From: Arthrobacter sp. B2a2-09
GTDB taxonomy: Bacteria; Actinomycetota; Actinomycetes; Actinomycetales; Micrococcaceae
Direction of reading: 5' to 3'
DNA length: 64,000 nucleotides
Assembly: GCF_027587375.1 (NCBI RefSeq)
Contig: NZ_JAMXIC010000008.1
Location: forward strand, 1-64,000
A model generated the notes under the pieces. The model saw only the letters and a list, made by a program, of their open reading frames with translations. It was not told the DNA's origin and made no database searches. The position numbers and the translations under genes were made by a program. Position 1 is the first letter of the stretch. The number at the start of each line of letters is the position of its first letter. Shown piece by piece: positions 31,434-40,559 of this stretch.

Positions 31434-32450
31434 TTGAGCATGGCACAAGGATCGGTCACCATCATAGATTTGGCTGCCGGGCTTGGCCTGTCGAAAACCA
31501 CGGTGGCCGATGCCCTGAAGGGTTCCGGGCGGGTGTCCGAAAGTACGCGCAGGCGGGTACAGCAGGCCGCCCAGGAGATGCGGTACGTTTCGAATCGTGC
31601 TGCGCGGCAACTCCGGACGAATTCGACGGAGGCGCTGGCCCTGTATATTCCCCCTCACGTCCGGAACATGTCCTTTTACATGCCGTTTGCCTTCGGTGTG
31701 GCGGACGGGGCCTCGCGGTACAACTACGACCTCACGCTGATCGCGCAGCGGGCCGGCAGCACTGCTTCTTGGTCTCAGGTCGACGGAGTGATCATCATCG
31801 ATGCGGTCGCGGACGACCCGGTGGTCAAGTCCTTGATCGATCTGAATGTACCTATAGTCACTGCCGGCCACATCGCAGGGTTCCCGGAGGACCGGGTAGC
31901 CGGAATCATCGAGATCGAGCACAAGCGGATGTGCGCTGCCGTTCTGGATGAGTTGAAAAGCCGTGGTGCATCCAGGCCCGCATTCATAGCTCCCACCCCG
32001 GGGGCAGCAGATTCCTGGTCCGAACAAGTCCGTGACGGATATCTGTCCTGGTGCGCAGCCAACGGTGTGCCGGTAAACATGGTCACGATTCCGGTTATCC
32101 CCACGAATGAGGAGCTGGAGGCTGCACTTGCCTCGGTGTTGTCCGATGTCGAAACTGATGCAATCCTTTTCGGTTGGCACGATGTTGCCAACAGGGGGGA
32201 GCTGCAGCTGGAACGCATGGGCCATCGGGTGGGGAAATCGATTCTGTTGGGGGCCCTGGCGAGCTCCGAGGAGAACCTGCACAGCGCCTACCTGACAGTC
32301 TTAGATCTGCGTCCGCGCGAATTCGGCGATGCCGCCGTGGAACTGCTCCATGAAGTCATCCAGAACCCTCCCTCCGGGACGATCCATCGCTTGCACGAAG
32401 TGAAGATCGTTGCCGACAGGAGCGTCAAGAATCAGCCGGGCTCTGCCTGA
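31434..32450 (+). CDS. LacI-family transcriptional regulator
   Basis: 338 residues: helix-turn-helix VTIIDLAAGLGLSKTTVADA, hinge VQQAAQEMRYVSNRAARQLR and an effector domain of the LacI/GalR type with VDGVIIIDAVADDPVVKSLI. TTG 31434 lies nine bases after AAGGTGG; ATG 31440 is the alternative start, further from that signal. It is convergent with a nitrilase gene and sits beside an amidase/symporter unit whose promoter carries a 20-bp palindrome, so that unit is a probable target. Confidence 0.88.
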   Translation: MSMAQGSVTIIDLAAGLGLSKTTVADALKGSGRVSESTRRRVQQAAQEMRYVSNRAARQLRTNSTEALALYIPPHVRNMSFYMPFAFGVADGASRYNYDLTLIAQRAGSTASWSQVDGVIIIDAVADDPVVKSLIDLNVPIVTAGHIAGFPEDRVAGIIEIEHKRMCAAVLDELKSRGASRPAFIAPTPGAADSWSEQVRDGYLSWCAANGVPVNMVTIPVIPTNEELEAALASVLSDVETDAILFGWHDVANRGELQLERMGHRVGKSILLGALASSEENLHSAYLTVLDLRPREFGDAAVELLHEVIQNPPSGTIHRLHEVKIVADRSVKNQPGSA

Positions 32451-32466
32451 AAGTGCCGTCGTCCGG

Positions 32467-32505
32467 CACCAGCTGATCGGACCGGTGGAGCCCGATCAGC
32501 TGGTG
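32467..32505. terminator. Hairpin between convergent genes
   Basis: CACCAGCTGATCGG pairs perfectly with CCGATCAGCTGGTG across an 11-base loop. It lies 17 bp after the LacI stop and 20 bp before the end of the convergent nitrilase-family gene, so it can serve both. There is no T-run. Confidence 0.65.
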
Positions 32506-32524
32506 GGCGGCGGCACCGGGCCGG

Positions 32525-33445
32525 TCAGACGGAGATTGCTCCGTACATGTCCGGCCTCCGGTCCCGGAACAGTCCCCAGCTTGCCCGCTGCGCTCGCAGG
32601 GCATCCAGATCGAAGCTATGAAGGATGACTCCTTCGTCATCGGAGGGGAGTTTTTCGACGACTTCTCCGCGCTGGTTGGCGATGAAGGACTGTCCGAAGA
32701 ACGTGATCCGGGTGGTGCCTTGTTCCTCGGTGCCGACACGGTTGGCGGCGATGACCGGCATCATATTTGCTGCCGCGTGTCCGCGTTGAACCGTCTCCCA
32801 GTGGCTGTGGCGCATCACTGTGTCTTCCAGATCGCTTGTCTTGCCCGGCGGAACCGTTTCCGGGGCGCTGCTGGAGGGGCTGGAACCGATCGCCGTGGGG
32901 AAGATGAGAATCTCGGCGCCTTGCAGGGCCATGATCCTTGCCGATTCCACGAACCATTGGTCCCAGCAGATTCCGACGCCGATGGTGGCGAACCGGGTTT
33001 CCCATACCTTAAGTCCGGTGTCACCGGGGCTGAAGTAGAACTTTTCGTAATAGCCACGGCCTTCGGGGATGTGGGTTTTCCGGTACGTCCCCAGAACCGT
33101 TCCATCGGCATCGATGACGCTGAGGCTGTTGAAGTACTCCTGCCCGCGCCGCTCGAACGTGCTGACCGGCAGAACGACGCCGAGCTCGCTGGCGAGGTCC
33201 CGGCACAGCTTTATGGCCGGGTTTTCCTCGATGGTCCGTGCGAGGGAGAAATAGTCGTCGTCGAGGGACTGGCAGAAGTACGGCGTTTCGAACAATTCGG
33301 GGAGGGTGATGATCTGGGCGCCGTCAGCCGCTGCCGCGCGGACCAGTCTTTCGGCTGTTGCGAGGTTCGCGTCCAGGTCCCAGCTGCAGGGAAACTGCGT
33401 GGCTGCCACAACCACTGTCTTCGGCTGGGTCGGTACATTGTGCAT
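32525..33445 (-). CDS. Nitrilase-superfamily amidohydrolase (N-carbamoylputrescine amidase-like)
   Basis: 306 residues. The Glu-Lys-Cys triad of the superfamily is visible: Glu in ITLPELFETPYFCQ, Lys in GTYRKTHIPEG and Cys in IGVGICWDQWF. The wording ELFETPYFCQ, HIPEGRGYYEKFYFSPGD and WDQWFPE-like matches N-carbamoylputrescine amidase (AguB) most closely; beta-ureidopropionase relatives are the alternative. The enzyme would hydrolyse an N-carbamoyl or amide bond in the cytoplasm. It is preceded 48 bp upstream by a sodium:solute symporter gene on the same strand, which probably imports its substrate. Confidence 0.87.
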   Translation of the reverse strand: MHNVPTQPKTVVVAATQFPCSWDLDANLATAERLVRAAAADGAQIITLPELFETPYFCQSLDDDYFSLARTIEENPAIKLCRDLASELGVVLPVSTFERRGQEYFNSLSVIDADGTVLGTYRKTHIPEGRGYYEKFYFSPGDTGLKVWETRFATIGVGICWDQWFVESARIMALQGAEILIFPTAIGSSPSSSAPETVPPGKTSDLEDTVMRHSHWETVQRGHAAANMMPVIAANRVGTEEQGTTRITFFGQSFIANQRGEVVEKLPSDDEGVILHSFDLDALRAQRASWGLFRDRRPDMYGAISV

Positions 33446-33493
33446 TTGCGAGGTCGTTTCTGCTTGGTGGTGGGGGAGTTGTCTTTACGGCTC

Positions 33494-35011
33494 TTAGCTC
33501 GGGAGGCTGGCGGTCACCTCGTGCTCAGCGGTCGCCTTGGCGGTTCCCTTGTGAACGCGCCACAGTTGCTCGATGCGTGCAGCTTCGGCGGGGGAACGGT
33601 GAACGGTGTAGGAGCAGATGACGTACACCGTGATGTTGACGACGAGCGCGGCCACGCCCGAGGTCAGTCCGCCCAGCCACGGAATCGACACCGGGTAGAT
33701 CCATTGCAGAACTGCGGCCGTGCCGAATCCGCTGAGCATGGACGCCACTGCTGCCACGGCGTTGCCGCGTTTCCAGAAGATCCCGAATAACAACGTGGGA
33801 GCGAGCTGGACGATGCCCTGGTAGGAGATCAGGGCCAGAACAACAAGTCCGGATGTGGTGCTGGCGGTGAAGTACGCCCCGACGGCGCAGACGGCCGTGA
33901 TGACGGTCACTGCGATTTTGCCGATCTTCGGATTCTCCATGCGGTGGCCCTGGATGACTCCGACTATGTCGTTCGCGGTCTGGGTGCCCAGCGCCTGGAG
34001 GTTGGCGCCGATGTTCCCGAGGGTGGCCCCCACCACGCAGATAGCAGCCAGGGTCACGAGCGTCACGCCGCCCACACTCGCTGCCGTGAACCAGACGTTG
34101 TCCGGGGCCGCAGCCACCGCGGGCATGCTGGAGGCCAGAAGGGCGACCATGCATACGGCGGTGCCGAAGATGAGGACCAGCGGAGCCGACTGGATCGCCG
34201 TGCGCTTGATGGTGCGCACGCTGTTGGCGGTGAAGAGGCGGACGAAGATGTCCGGCCAGCACCAGCTGCCGGCCGCCCCGGTCACGATGATCGAGAGGGT
34301 GTACAGAGGCCCAAGCTCGCTGCCGATGCCGGGAAGTGTGTAAAAGGCCGGCGCCACCTGGCCGAATCCATGTCCGTTGGTGAGAAGCCAGACGATCAGT
34401 CCGACCGCAACCACTGTCCCGATCAGGTAGGCGAAGATGCCCTGGACCATGTCGCTGATCACGACGCCGCGCATGCCGTATTTAACGGTCCAGATCTGCC
34501 GGAAGGCGATCACGCCGATGCTGATGAGGACGGCCACGAAGGGCGCAACATGTCCGAACGACAGGTACGAAAAGACCAGCGCGAGTGACTGCATGCCGAG
34601 GACGACCCACGGGATCGAGGCAACAATGCCGATGCCGGAAGCAACCAGCCGGACGGCCTTTGAGTTGTAGCGCATTCCCAGCAGGTCGGCCTGGGTGCGC
34701 AAGTCGAATTTCCGCCCCCAGTCATGCACCGGCTTGGCCAGCGCAGCCATGAGCGCGACCGCCGCCAAAGAGTACGCGACCAGATAGAAGCCGATGATGC
34801 CCGCGCCCGCTGCCAGACCCGCGAAGGATATGAACACGGTCCCTGGCATCCAGGTATTGGTGAAAGCCATCGTGCCGAAGAAGGGCCCGAACGACCGTCC
34901 GGCCGTGGCGTATTCGCTGAACGTTTTGTCCTTATGCCGGGTGCGCTCCAGGACCACGATGATGAGGACCAGAAACAACGCGATTCCGGAGTAACCGATG
35001 AGCATTTCCAT
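33494..35011 (-). CDS. Sodium:solute symporter (SSS family)
   Basis: 505 residues with about thirteen membrane helices. The SSS core appears as FFGTMAFTNTWMPGTVFISF, then FDLRTQADLLGMRYNSKAVR, and GAAGSWCWPDIFVRLFTANS. The family includes PanF, PutP and nucleobase/urea carriers; the substrate is not readable here. Coupling to the carbamoyl-amidase-like gene suggests a ureido or polyamine-derived compound. The promoter region carries TTGACA and a perfect palindrome. Confidence 0.9.
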   Translation of the reverse strand: MEMLIGYSGIALFLVLIIVVLERTRHKDKTFSEYATAGRSFGPFFGTMAFTNTWMPGTVFISFAGLAAGAGIIGFYLVAYSLAAVALMAALAKPVHDWGRKFDLRTQADLLGMRYNSKAVRLVASGIGIVASIPWVVLGMQSLALVFSYLSFGHVAPFVAVLISIGVIAFRQIWTVKYGMRGVVISDMVQGIFAYLIGTVVAVGLIVWLLTNGHGFGQVAPAFYTLPGIGSELGPLYTLSIIVTGAAGSWCWPDIFVRLFTANSVRTIKRTAIQSAPLVLIFGTAVCMVALLASSMPAVAAAPDNVWFTAASVGGVTLVTLAAICVVGATLGNIGANLQALGTQTANDIVGVIQGHRMENPKIGKIAVTVITAVCAVGAYFTASTTSGLVVLALISYQGIVQLAPTLLFGIFWKRGNAVAAVASMLSGFGTAAVLQWIYPVSIPWLGGLTSGVAALVVNITVYVICSYTVHRSPAEAARIEQLWRVHKGTAKATAEHEVTASLPS

Positions 35012-35037
35012 GTGTGCCTTCTTGAGGGGATTCGATC

Positions 35038-35057
35038 TTGCCGGAACGTTCCGGCAA
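35038..35057. promoter_or_regulatory. Perfect 20-bp palindrome, LacI-type operator
   Basis: TTGCCGGAACGTTCCGGCAA reads the same on both strands, with central CG. It lies 27 bp upstream of the symporter start and downstream of a TTGACA box at 35085-35090 (minus strand). The adjacent LacI-family regulator at 31434 is the likely ligand; the one at 35247 is an alternative. Confidence 0.7.
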
Positions 35058-35246
35058 TTCCAGTGTGATGTGCCTCATCTCACATGTCAAGCCTGTGCGC
35101 GTACTGGTGCGCGGCATTTGAGGCCCACGACGACACGAGTGGGCTTTGGCGCTGCGAAAGGCGAGCATGGCAATAGCGGCCAGTGACAGCGCCGCCGTTA
35201 ATGCCCTGGTCAGGGCGGGTATTGGGGGTGGCGTTTGCGACCGTCC

Positions 35247-36323
35247 CTAGCGGCTGGTTGGGGAGGCCTTCGTCTTCTTCGGGGCGAGCCGTTCCCCGAT
35301 GGCATGCGAACTGGATGCCCGGACGATGAGCTTGGTCGGCAGCTCGACCCGAGAGGGCGGAATCTGCTCACCACCGATGGAGCGCAGCAGCAGGTGAACG
35401 GCACGCTCACCCATCGAGTCGTAGGGCTGGCGAATGCTTGTGAGAGGTGGGTCGAGGAGCTGGGCGGCACGTTCGTCGTCGAATCCGACAACGGAGACAT
35501 CGCGGGGTACGGATCGCCCTCCGGCCCGCAGCGAACGAAGGGCGGGGGCCGCCAGGAGGTCGGCAATGCAGAACAGCCCGTCGAACTCAACGTCGTCCTC
35601 CAGTACCTGATCCAGCCGAGGCCAGGTGGGGATGGATTCATCTTCGGCATCGTCGCACCGGATGATCAAGCGTTCATCGCGCGCGATGCCGGCAGCATCA
35701 AGCGCGTCGAAGTAGCCGGCCAGCCGCTTGTCCGTATAGTCGGAGCCTTCCCAGGCGAGGAGTATCGCGATTCGTCGCCGCCCCTGGCTGATGAGATGCT
35801 CGACGGCGGTCCGCGCTCCGCTCCGGTTGTCCGCTGAGATAGTCGGAAGCACGACATTCGCAGCGAAGTCGTCGATCATGACTGTCGGAAGGTTGTATCG
35901 CTCGGCGGCGTCACGCACAGCCACGTCGTCCGCCGACCCGAAGACCATCACGCCCTCTGTGGGCACATTGGCAAGTCCTTCGATGACCGCTGCTGCTCCG
36001 CCTTGAATCCCTGCGATCGGATGCACGAGCAGCTGATAGCCCTCCTGCGTGGCTACACGGAAAGCGCCACGGATAACGGGCTCCCACCAGCCCCAGGTCT
36101 GGTCCGGAACCACGGCGCTGAGGGCGCGGTATCCTCCCGAGCGCAGGGCCCTGGCGGTCGCGGACGGCCGATACCCAAGCTCCTTCGCGATCTGCCGGAT
36201 GCGCTCCCGAGTGGCGGGATTGACGTCTGGGTGATCCTGCGCTGCCAGTGCACGGGAAACCGTGGCCATACCCACGCCCGCGGCCCGGGACACGTCGGCC
36301 AGCGTCACTCGTCGCACCATCAT
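35247..36323 (-). CDS. LacI-family transcriptional regulator of the MFS/GH3 operon
   Basis: About 358 residues: VTLADVSRAAGVGMATVSRA as the DNA-reading helices, IRQIAKELGYRPSATARALR as hinge, and an effector domain ending in VVGFDDERAAQLLDPPLTSI. The start ATG 36323 follows GGGGAAAGC. It is divergent from the MFS carrier and glycosidase genes, whose promoter carries two overlapping CGTTACCGG-type operators. An oligosaccharide or glycoside should be the inducer. Confidence 0.92.
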   Translation of the reverse strand: MMVRRVTLADVSRAAGVGMATVSRALAAQDHPDVNPATRERIRQIAKELGYRPSATARALRSGGYRALSAVVPDQTWGWWEPVIRGAFRVATQEGYQLLVHPIAGIQGGAAAVIEGLANVPTEGVMVFGSADDVAVRDAAERYNLPTVMIDDFAANVVLPTISADNRSGARTAVEHLISQGRRRIAILLAWEGSDYTDKRLAGYFDALDAAGIARDERLIIRCDDAEDESIPTWPRLDQVLEDDVEFDGLFCIADLLAAPALRSLRAGGRSVPRDVSVVGFDDERAAQLLDPPLTSIRQPYDSMGERAVHLLLRSIGGEQIPPSRVELPTKLIVRASSSHAIGERLAPKKTKASPTSR

Positions 36324-36380
36324 GCTTTCCCCATTTCCCCTCAACGAATCTGGCCGCCGGGCCAATTCTATGGATAGGCA

Positions 36381-36443
36381 TTGACTGTCGGCGCTCCAGG
36401 GGATATTTTACCTTAATCGTTACCGGAAACGTTACCGGTAACG
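36381..36443 (+). promoter_or_regulatory. Promoter with two overlapping LacI operators
   Basis: TTGACT (36381-36386), a 17-base spacer and TATTTT (36404-36409) form a good vegetative promoter for the MFS gene. Directly downstream lie CGTTACCGGAAACG (36418-36431) and the perfect palindrome CGTTACCGGTAACG (36430-36443), overlapping by two bases. A repressor bound here would cover the transcription start. Confidence 0.75.
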
Positions 36444-36485
36444 ATTCCACAAATGCAGCACTTATAATCGAAGACGAGGAATCCT

Positions 36486-37823
36486 ATGTCCGCTTCCCTA
36501 CCCGAATCAGATTCGCCGCTCCTGACAGCACTCGGAGCGGATGCGCTTGCTCCGCCACATGCGCTGCCGCGAGTGCGGCCGCTGTTTGTAACCATCTACG
36601 CTCTCGCCCTGTTCGGGGTGTGGATGGCGATCAACCTTCCCGCAACCGTCACCGTTGCGCTTCGCGTGGCGGAGATCGATCCCGCGGGAAAGACCACAAC
36701 CTACTCGATCGTCGCCGGAATCGGCACGCTTGCCGCCTTGCTGGCGAATCCGTTCTTTGGACAACTCAGCGACCGGACCAGAAGCCGCCTCGGACGCCGG
36801 CGCCCATGGATCATGGTCGGCCTCATCGGCACGGCTGCCGGCGCAGCAGTCATCGGCTTCAGCGACTCGATCGGGCTGTTGATCGTTGGATGGGTGGTGA
36901 TGCAGGCATTTATCAACGCGTGCATCGCTGCCATGCTGGCCATCGTCGCCGATCGGGTGCCCGAGAACCAACAGGGCATCATCGGCGCGCTCTCCGGCAC
37001 GGCCGCCTCCGCCTCCACCGTCGTCGGCGTCTTCTTCATCCAGGCGTTCCCGACGAGCATCCTCGCCCAGATCGGGCTCCCCGTGGTCACCGCCCTCATT
37101 TTCGGGGCGGCCTTGGTCCTGATATTCAAGGACGACAAGCCGGCCCCCGGTGAACGCGAACGATTCGGTTTCAAAGAGTTCTTCGGCAGCTATTACGTGA
37201 ACCCCAGAAAATCACCTGATTTCACTTGGTTCCTTGGCGCACTGTTTCTGGTATCGATCGGCTTCGGCGTCGTCATGACGTACTCGGTCTACTTCCTTCA
37301 AGACCAACTTCATGTGTCCGACGACGATCTGACCAACGTCCTGTTCGTGTCCCTCCTCCTGACGGGTGTCCTGGCACTGGTATGCGCTCCTCTGGCGGGC
37401 TGGCTAACCGATAAGATCGGCCGCCGCAAGCCGTCAATGATCGCCGCCGCACTGCTGGTCGCCGCTGGAATCGCGTTGATTGTCACCGCGGGAAGCGTTG
37501 AGCAGTTCTTCATCGGCATGAGCCTCGCCGCAGGCGTGGGTGCCGGCATTGTCTACGGCGTGTACATCGCCTTCGCAGTAGCCACACTGAGCGACCAGCG
37601 AACGGTCGCGCGGGACCTCGGCATCGTCAATATCGCTTTCACTCTCCCGTTCTCCATCGTCCCGTTCGCTGCGCCGCTCATTCTCGGCATCGGCGGCGGA
37701 TCGCCCAACTATGTGCTCCTTTACATCGTGGGCGGAGCAATCAGCCTCTGCAGCATCCCCCCCTCTTCAAGATCCGCGCCACGCGCTGACCGAATTCACA
37801 ACACCTTAGGAACCATGAAATGA
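36486..37823 (+). CDS. MFS transporter (glycoside uptake), C-terminal frameshift
   Basis: 445 residues with twelve membrane helices of the major facilitator superfamily; the RTRSRLGRRRP loop after helix 2 and DKIGRRKPSM after helix 8 are the family's A-motif loops. The protein ends in an uncharacteristic hydrophilic tail (PPSSRSAPRADRIHNTLGTM). One extra C in the seven-C run at 37757-37763 would instead give IPPLFKIRATR and stop at 37787-37789. As read, the stop overlaps the next ATG by four bases. The tail lies after the last helix, so function may survive. It probably imports the substrate of the following glycosidase. Confidence 0.87.
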   Translation: MSASLPESDSPLLTALGADALAPPHALPRVRPLFVTIYALALFGVWMAINLPATVTVALRVAEIDPAGKTTTYSIVAGIGTLAALLANPFFGQLSDRTRSRLGRRRPWIMVGLIGTAAGAAVIGFSDSIGLLIVGWVVMQAFINACIAAMLAIVADRVPENQQGIIGALSGTAASASTVVGVFFIQAFPTSILAQIGLPVVTALIFGAALVLIFKDDKPAPGERERFGFKEFFGSYYVNPRKSPDFTWFLGALFLVSIGFGVVMTYSVYFLQDQLHVSDDDLTNVLFVSLLLTGVLALVCAPLAGWLTDKIGRRKPSMIAAALLVAAGIALIVTAGSVEQFFIGMSLAAGVGAGIVYGVYIAFAVATLSDQRTVARDLGIVNIAFTLPFSIVPFAAPLILGIGGGSPNYVLLYIVGGAISLCSIPPSSRSAPRADRIHNTLGTMK

Positions 37824-39622
37824 CCCACGACTACCTCAACCCGTCCCTCGGCCCGGATCGGCGCACCGAAGACCTGCTCTCACGCATGACCCTTCATGAG
37901 AAGGCAGGACTCCTCTTCCACCCGTCAACCAGTGGCCCAGACGACAACCTCATTCCCTCCGAGGCGCTAGTACAAGCCGAATCGGACATTGCCGGCGGCA
38001 TGATCTCCCACTTCAACGTCTTCAACGGCCGCACCGCGGCAGAAATCGCGGACTGGCACAACACCCTTCAACAACTCGCCAACGAGACGCGCCTCCGCAT
38101 CCCCGTCACGCTCTCATCCGACCCCCGCCACGGATTCCACAGCACACCCTTCACCGGTCAATCACTCGGCTCCGTGTCCCGCTGGCCCGAAACCACCGGA
38201 ATCGCGGCCATCGGCACGCCCGAATCGGCCCGGGAGTTCGGTGACGCCGTTCGTCGCGAATTCCTCGCGATGGGCATCCGCGTATACCTGGGCCCGATGG
38301 CCGACATCTACAGTGACCCCCGCTGGTCACGCGGTCACGGAACCTTCGGAGAGGACCCCCGCCTCGCCTCAGTCCTGACGGCAGCCTTCATCAAGGGACT
38401 GCGCGGCACAGAGACGCTCAGCGCGGCCAGTGTGGCCGCCGTCGTCAAGCATTTTCCCGGCGCCGGACCCCAGAAGGACGGCAACGACGCCCACGATCCG
38501 CGCTTCCGCGAACAGGTGTACCCCGGCGGACAGCAGCAGCTTCATCTCCAGCCATTCGAGGCCGCGTTCGACGCGGGCGTGACGCAACTGATGACCTACT
38601 ACGGGATGCCGGTGGGAACCGAATGGGAGGAGGTCGGCTTCGCTTTCAACGGACCAGTGGTCCGCGATTTGCTCCGCAACCACTACCGTTACGACGGAAT
38701 CGTGGTCTCCGACTGGAACCTCATCGAGTCAGTCAAGATCGCCGGCATAACATTCGGCCCCAACGGATGGGGCCTCGAACACCTCGCGCCCATCGAACGG
38801 CTGCGGATCGCGCTCGACGTCGGTGTGGACCAGTTCGGCGGCGACCGCTGTCCCGAGCTGATCGTCGAACTCGTTGAAAACGGCAGCATCAGCGAGGCAC
38901 GCATCGACCAATCGGCGCGCAGGCTCCTCCACGAGAAGTTCCAGCTCGGACTCTTCGAGAACCGCACGGTAGACGTCGGGCTCGCCGAAACGGTGTGCGG
39001 GTCACCCGAAACGATCCGCCGCGGAGTGGCAGCGCAGCGGGGTGCCCTCACCCTGCTTACGAACACACAAACTGACGACGGCGTGCACACTCTCCCGGTC
39101 CGCGCCGGAGCGAGCGTCTACTCCGAAGGAATCGACTGGTCCGGCGTCGAACACGACCTTGTCCTCGTCAACAGCCCGAGCACTGCAGACTTCAACCTCG
39201 TGCGGCTCGACGCGCCCTTCGAACCCGACGAAGATTCCCTCGGCGGCTGGTTCCACAGCGGCTCCCTGGAATTCGCAGCGCCAACCGTCGAGCACCTCCG
39301 CGAACTCTCATCGGCCGCCCCAACGATCGTCGTTGTCTACATGGAACGCCCCCCGATCCTCACCCCGCTCCTTCCACTCGCCGCGGCGGTGGTCGCGGAC
39401 TTCGGTGCGAGCGATCAGGTAGTAGTCGACGCCGTGACGAGCCATGCCGGTTTTGCCGGCCGCCTGCCCTTTGACCTTCCAAGCTCGACGGCGGCCGTCT
39501 TGGCGTCGCGGGAGGACGTTCCGTTCGACACGGCGGTACCGCTGTTCACCTTCGGAACGGGCCTCACCTCCCAGGATTCGCTAACCATCCCTGCAGGGTC
39601 GTCCCCGCGCGCAACAGACTGA
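37820..39622 (+). CDS. Glycoside hydrolase family 3 beta-glycosidase, cytoplasmic
   Basis: 600 residues, no signal peptide. GH3 blocks: MTLHEKAGLLFHPS, PVTLSSDPRHGFHS, GPMADIYSDPRWSRGHGTFG, VAAVVKHFPGAGP, and the nucleophile Asp in YDGIVVSDWNL. The C-terminal alpha/beta sandwich includes HDLVLVNSPS and the VVYMERPP region. AGGAACCATGA precedes the ATG. The enzyme would hydrolyse a beta-linked sugar delivered by the MFS carrier; the particular sugar cannot be told. A strong hairpin follows at 39634. Confidence 0.93.
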   Translation: MTHDYLNPSLGPDRRTEDLLSRMTLHEKAGLLFHPSTSGPDDNLIPSEALVQAESDIAGGMISHFNVFNGRTAAEIADWHNTLQQLANETRLRIPVTLSSDPRHGFHSTPFTGQSLGSVSRWPETTGIAAIGTPESAREFGDAVRREFLAMGIRVYLGPMADIYSDPRWSRGHGTFGEDPRLASVLTAAFIKGLRGTETLSAASVAAVVKHFPGAGPQKDGNDAHDPRFREQVYPGGQQQLHLQPFEAAFDAGVTQLMTYYGMPVGTEWEEVGFAFNGPVVRDLLRNHYRYDGIVVSDWNLIESVKIAGITFGPNGWGLEHLAPIERLRIALDVGVDQFGGDRCPELIVELVENGSISEARIDQSARRLLHEKFQLGLFENRTVDVGLAETVCGSPETIRRGVAAQRGALTLLTNTQTDDGVHTLPVRAGASVYSEGIDWSGVEHDLVLVNSPSTADFNLVRLDAPFEPDEDSLGGWFHSGSLEFAAPTVEHLRELSSAAPTIVVVYMERPPILTPLLPLAAAVVADFGASDQVVVDAVTSHAGFAGRLPFDLPSSTAAVLASREDVPFDTAVPLFTFGTGLTSQDSLTIPAGSSPRATD

Positions 39623-39633
39623 TGGCCCTCCCA

Positions 39634-39674
39634 CGAACTGGTCCCAGCGAGCTTCGATAGCTGGGGCCAGTTCG
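39634..39674. terminator. Hairpin terminator after the GH3 gene
   Basis: CGAACTGGTCCCAGC pairs with GCTGGGGCCAGTTCG (one G-T pair) across an 11-base loop, 12 bp beyond the GH3 stop. The convergent SDR gene ends 130 bp further on. A short TTTTT occurs only 37 bp later, so termination may not be of the simple intrinsic kind. Confidence 0.6.
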
Positions 39675-39803
39675 TTGGCGCAATTCCGCTGGGCTTGTAG
39701 CTACTACGGTCCTTTTTGACACCACCCGCCGGGGCCCCAAAAGCGGTTGGCAAGGATCACCAGGGTTGCTGCGCCATTGGCAGCGGGACGGCCTGGAGTG
39801 CGC

Positions 39804-40559
39804 TTATGCGAGGGCTTCGACTGATTCGGGGAGGATCTGGCCGCCGTCGACGATCAGTGTCTGGCCAGTAATGTACCGTGCCTCCGGCGATGCCAGGAAA
39901 CAGGCGGCGTGGCCTATGTCGCGTGGTTGTCCCAGGGCGTTCATTGGCACGCCGGCGGCCATGTTTCGCAGGTAGGTGTCCCCCTGGGCCTTAAGGCCAT
40001 CGGTCAGCACGTTACCCGGGAGTACGGCATTGATTGTCACGCCGTCTCGCGCGCACTCGAGCGCTGCGCTGCGCATGAATCCCTGCTGCCCGGCCTTGCT
40101 CGCCCCGTAGTGGGACCAGCCGGGGAAGCCTGTGACGGAACCAGTGATCGATGATGTGATGACGATCCGCCCGTATTTCTGCTTTCGCATCGGACGCAGG
40201 GCGGCCTGGACGATCAAGAACGTTCCCTTGAGATTGACCTCGAGCGTGCGGTCCCATTGCTCGTCCGTCATGGTATCCAGCGCTGCCTGGGGAAAGATCC
40301 CGGTGTTGGAGCACATCACATCCAGCCGGCCGAAACGGTCGACAATTCCAGTCACCATCTCCTCACAGGCATTTCGACTGGTGACATCTACCTGGCTGAA
40401 CACGGCACCGAGTTCGTCCGCCGTGGCCCTGCCGCGCTCGACATCGATGTCGGCAATGACGACCTGTGCTCCGGCGCCATGGAGGACTTCAGCGATGCCT
40501 CGTCCGATTCCCGAGGCCGCTCCGGTCACCACGGCTACCTGATCTTTGAGAGAAAACAC
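39804..40559 (-). CDS. Short-chain dehydrogenase/reductase (FabG-like)
   Basis: About 251 residues. The NAD(P) motif VVTGAASGIGRGIAEVLHGA is complete and is followed by an acidic residue after strand 2 (IADIDVERG), which favours NAD. The catalytic set is Ser in VITSSITGS and Tyr-Lys in WSHYGASKAG. The usual NNAG is CSNTG. The substrate is unknown; a sugar or polyol alcohol would fit the neighbouring glycoside genes. GTG 40559 is six bases after AGGGG; GTG 40565 is the alternative. Confidence 0.88.
   Translation of the reverse strand: MFSLKDQVAVVTGAASGIGRGIAEVLHGAGAQVVIADIDVERGRATADELGAVFSQVDVTSRNACEEMVTGIVDRFGRLDVMCSNTGIFPQAALDTMTDEQWDRTLEVNLKGTFLIVQAALRPMRKQKYGRIVITSSITGSVTGFPGWSHYGASKAGQQGFMRSAALECARDGVTINAVLPGNVLTDGLKAQGDTYLRNMAAGVPMNALGQPRDIGHAACFLASPEARYITGQTLIVDGGQILPESVEALA

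Noticed and set aside
35061..35084. CRP-like TGTGA...TCACA upstream of the symporter
   Set aside because: The spacer is 11 bases; CRP-type sites need six.
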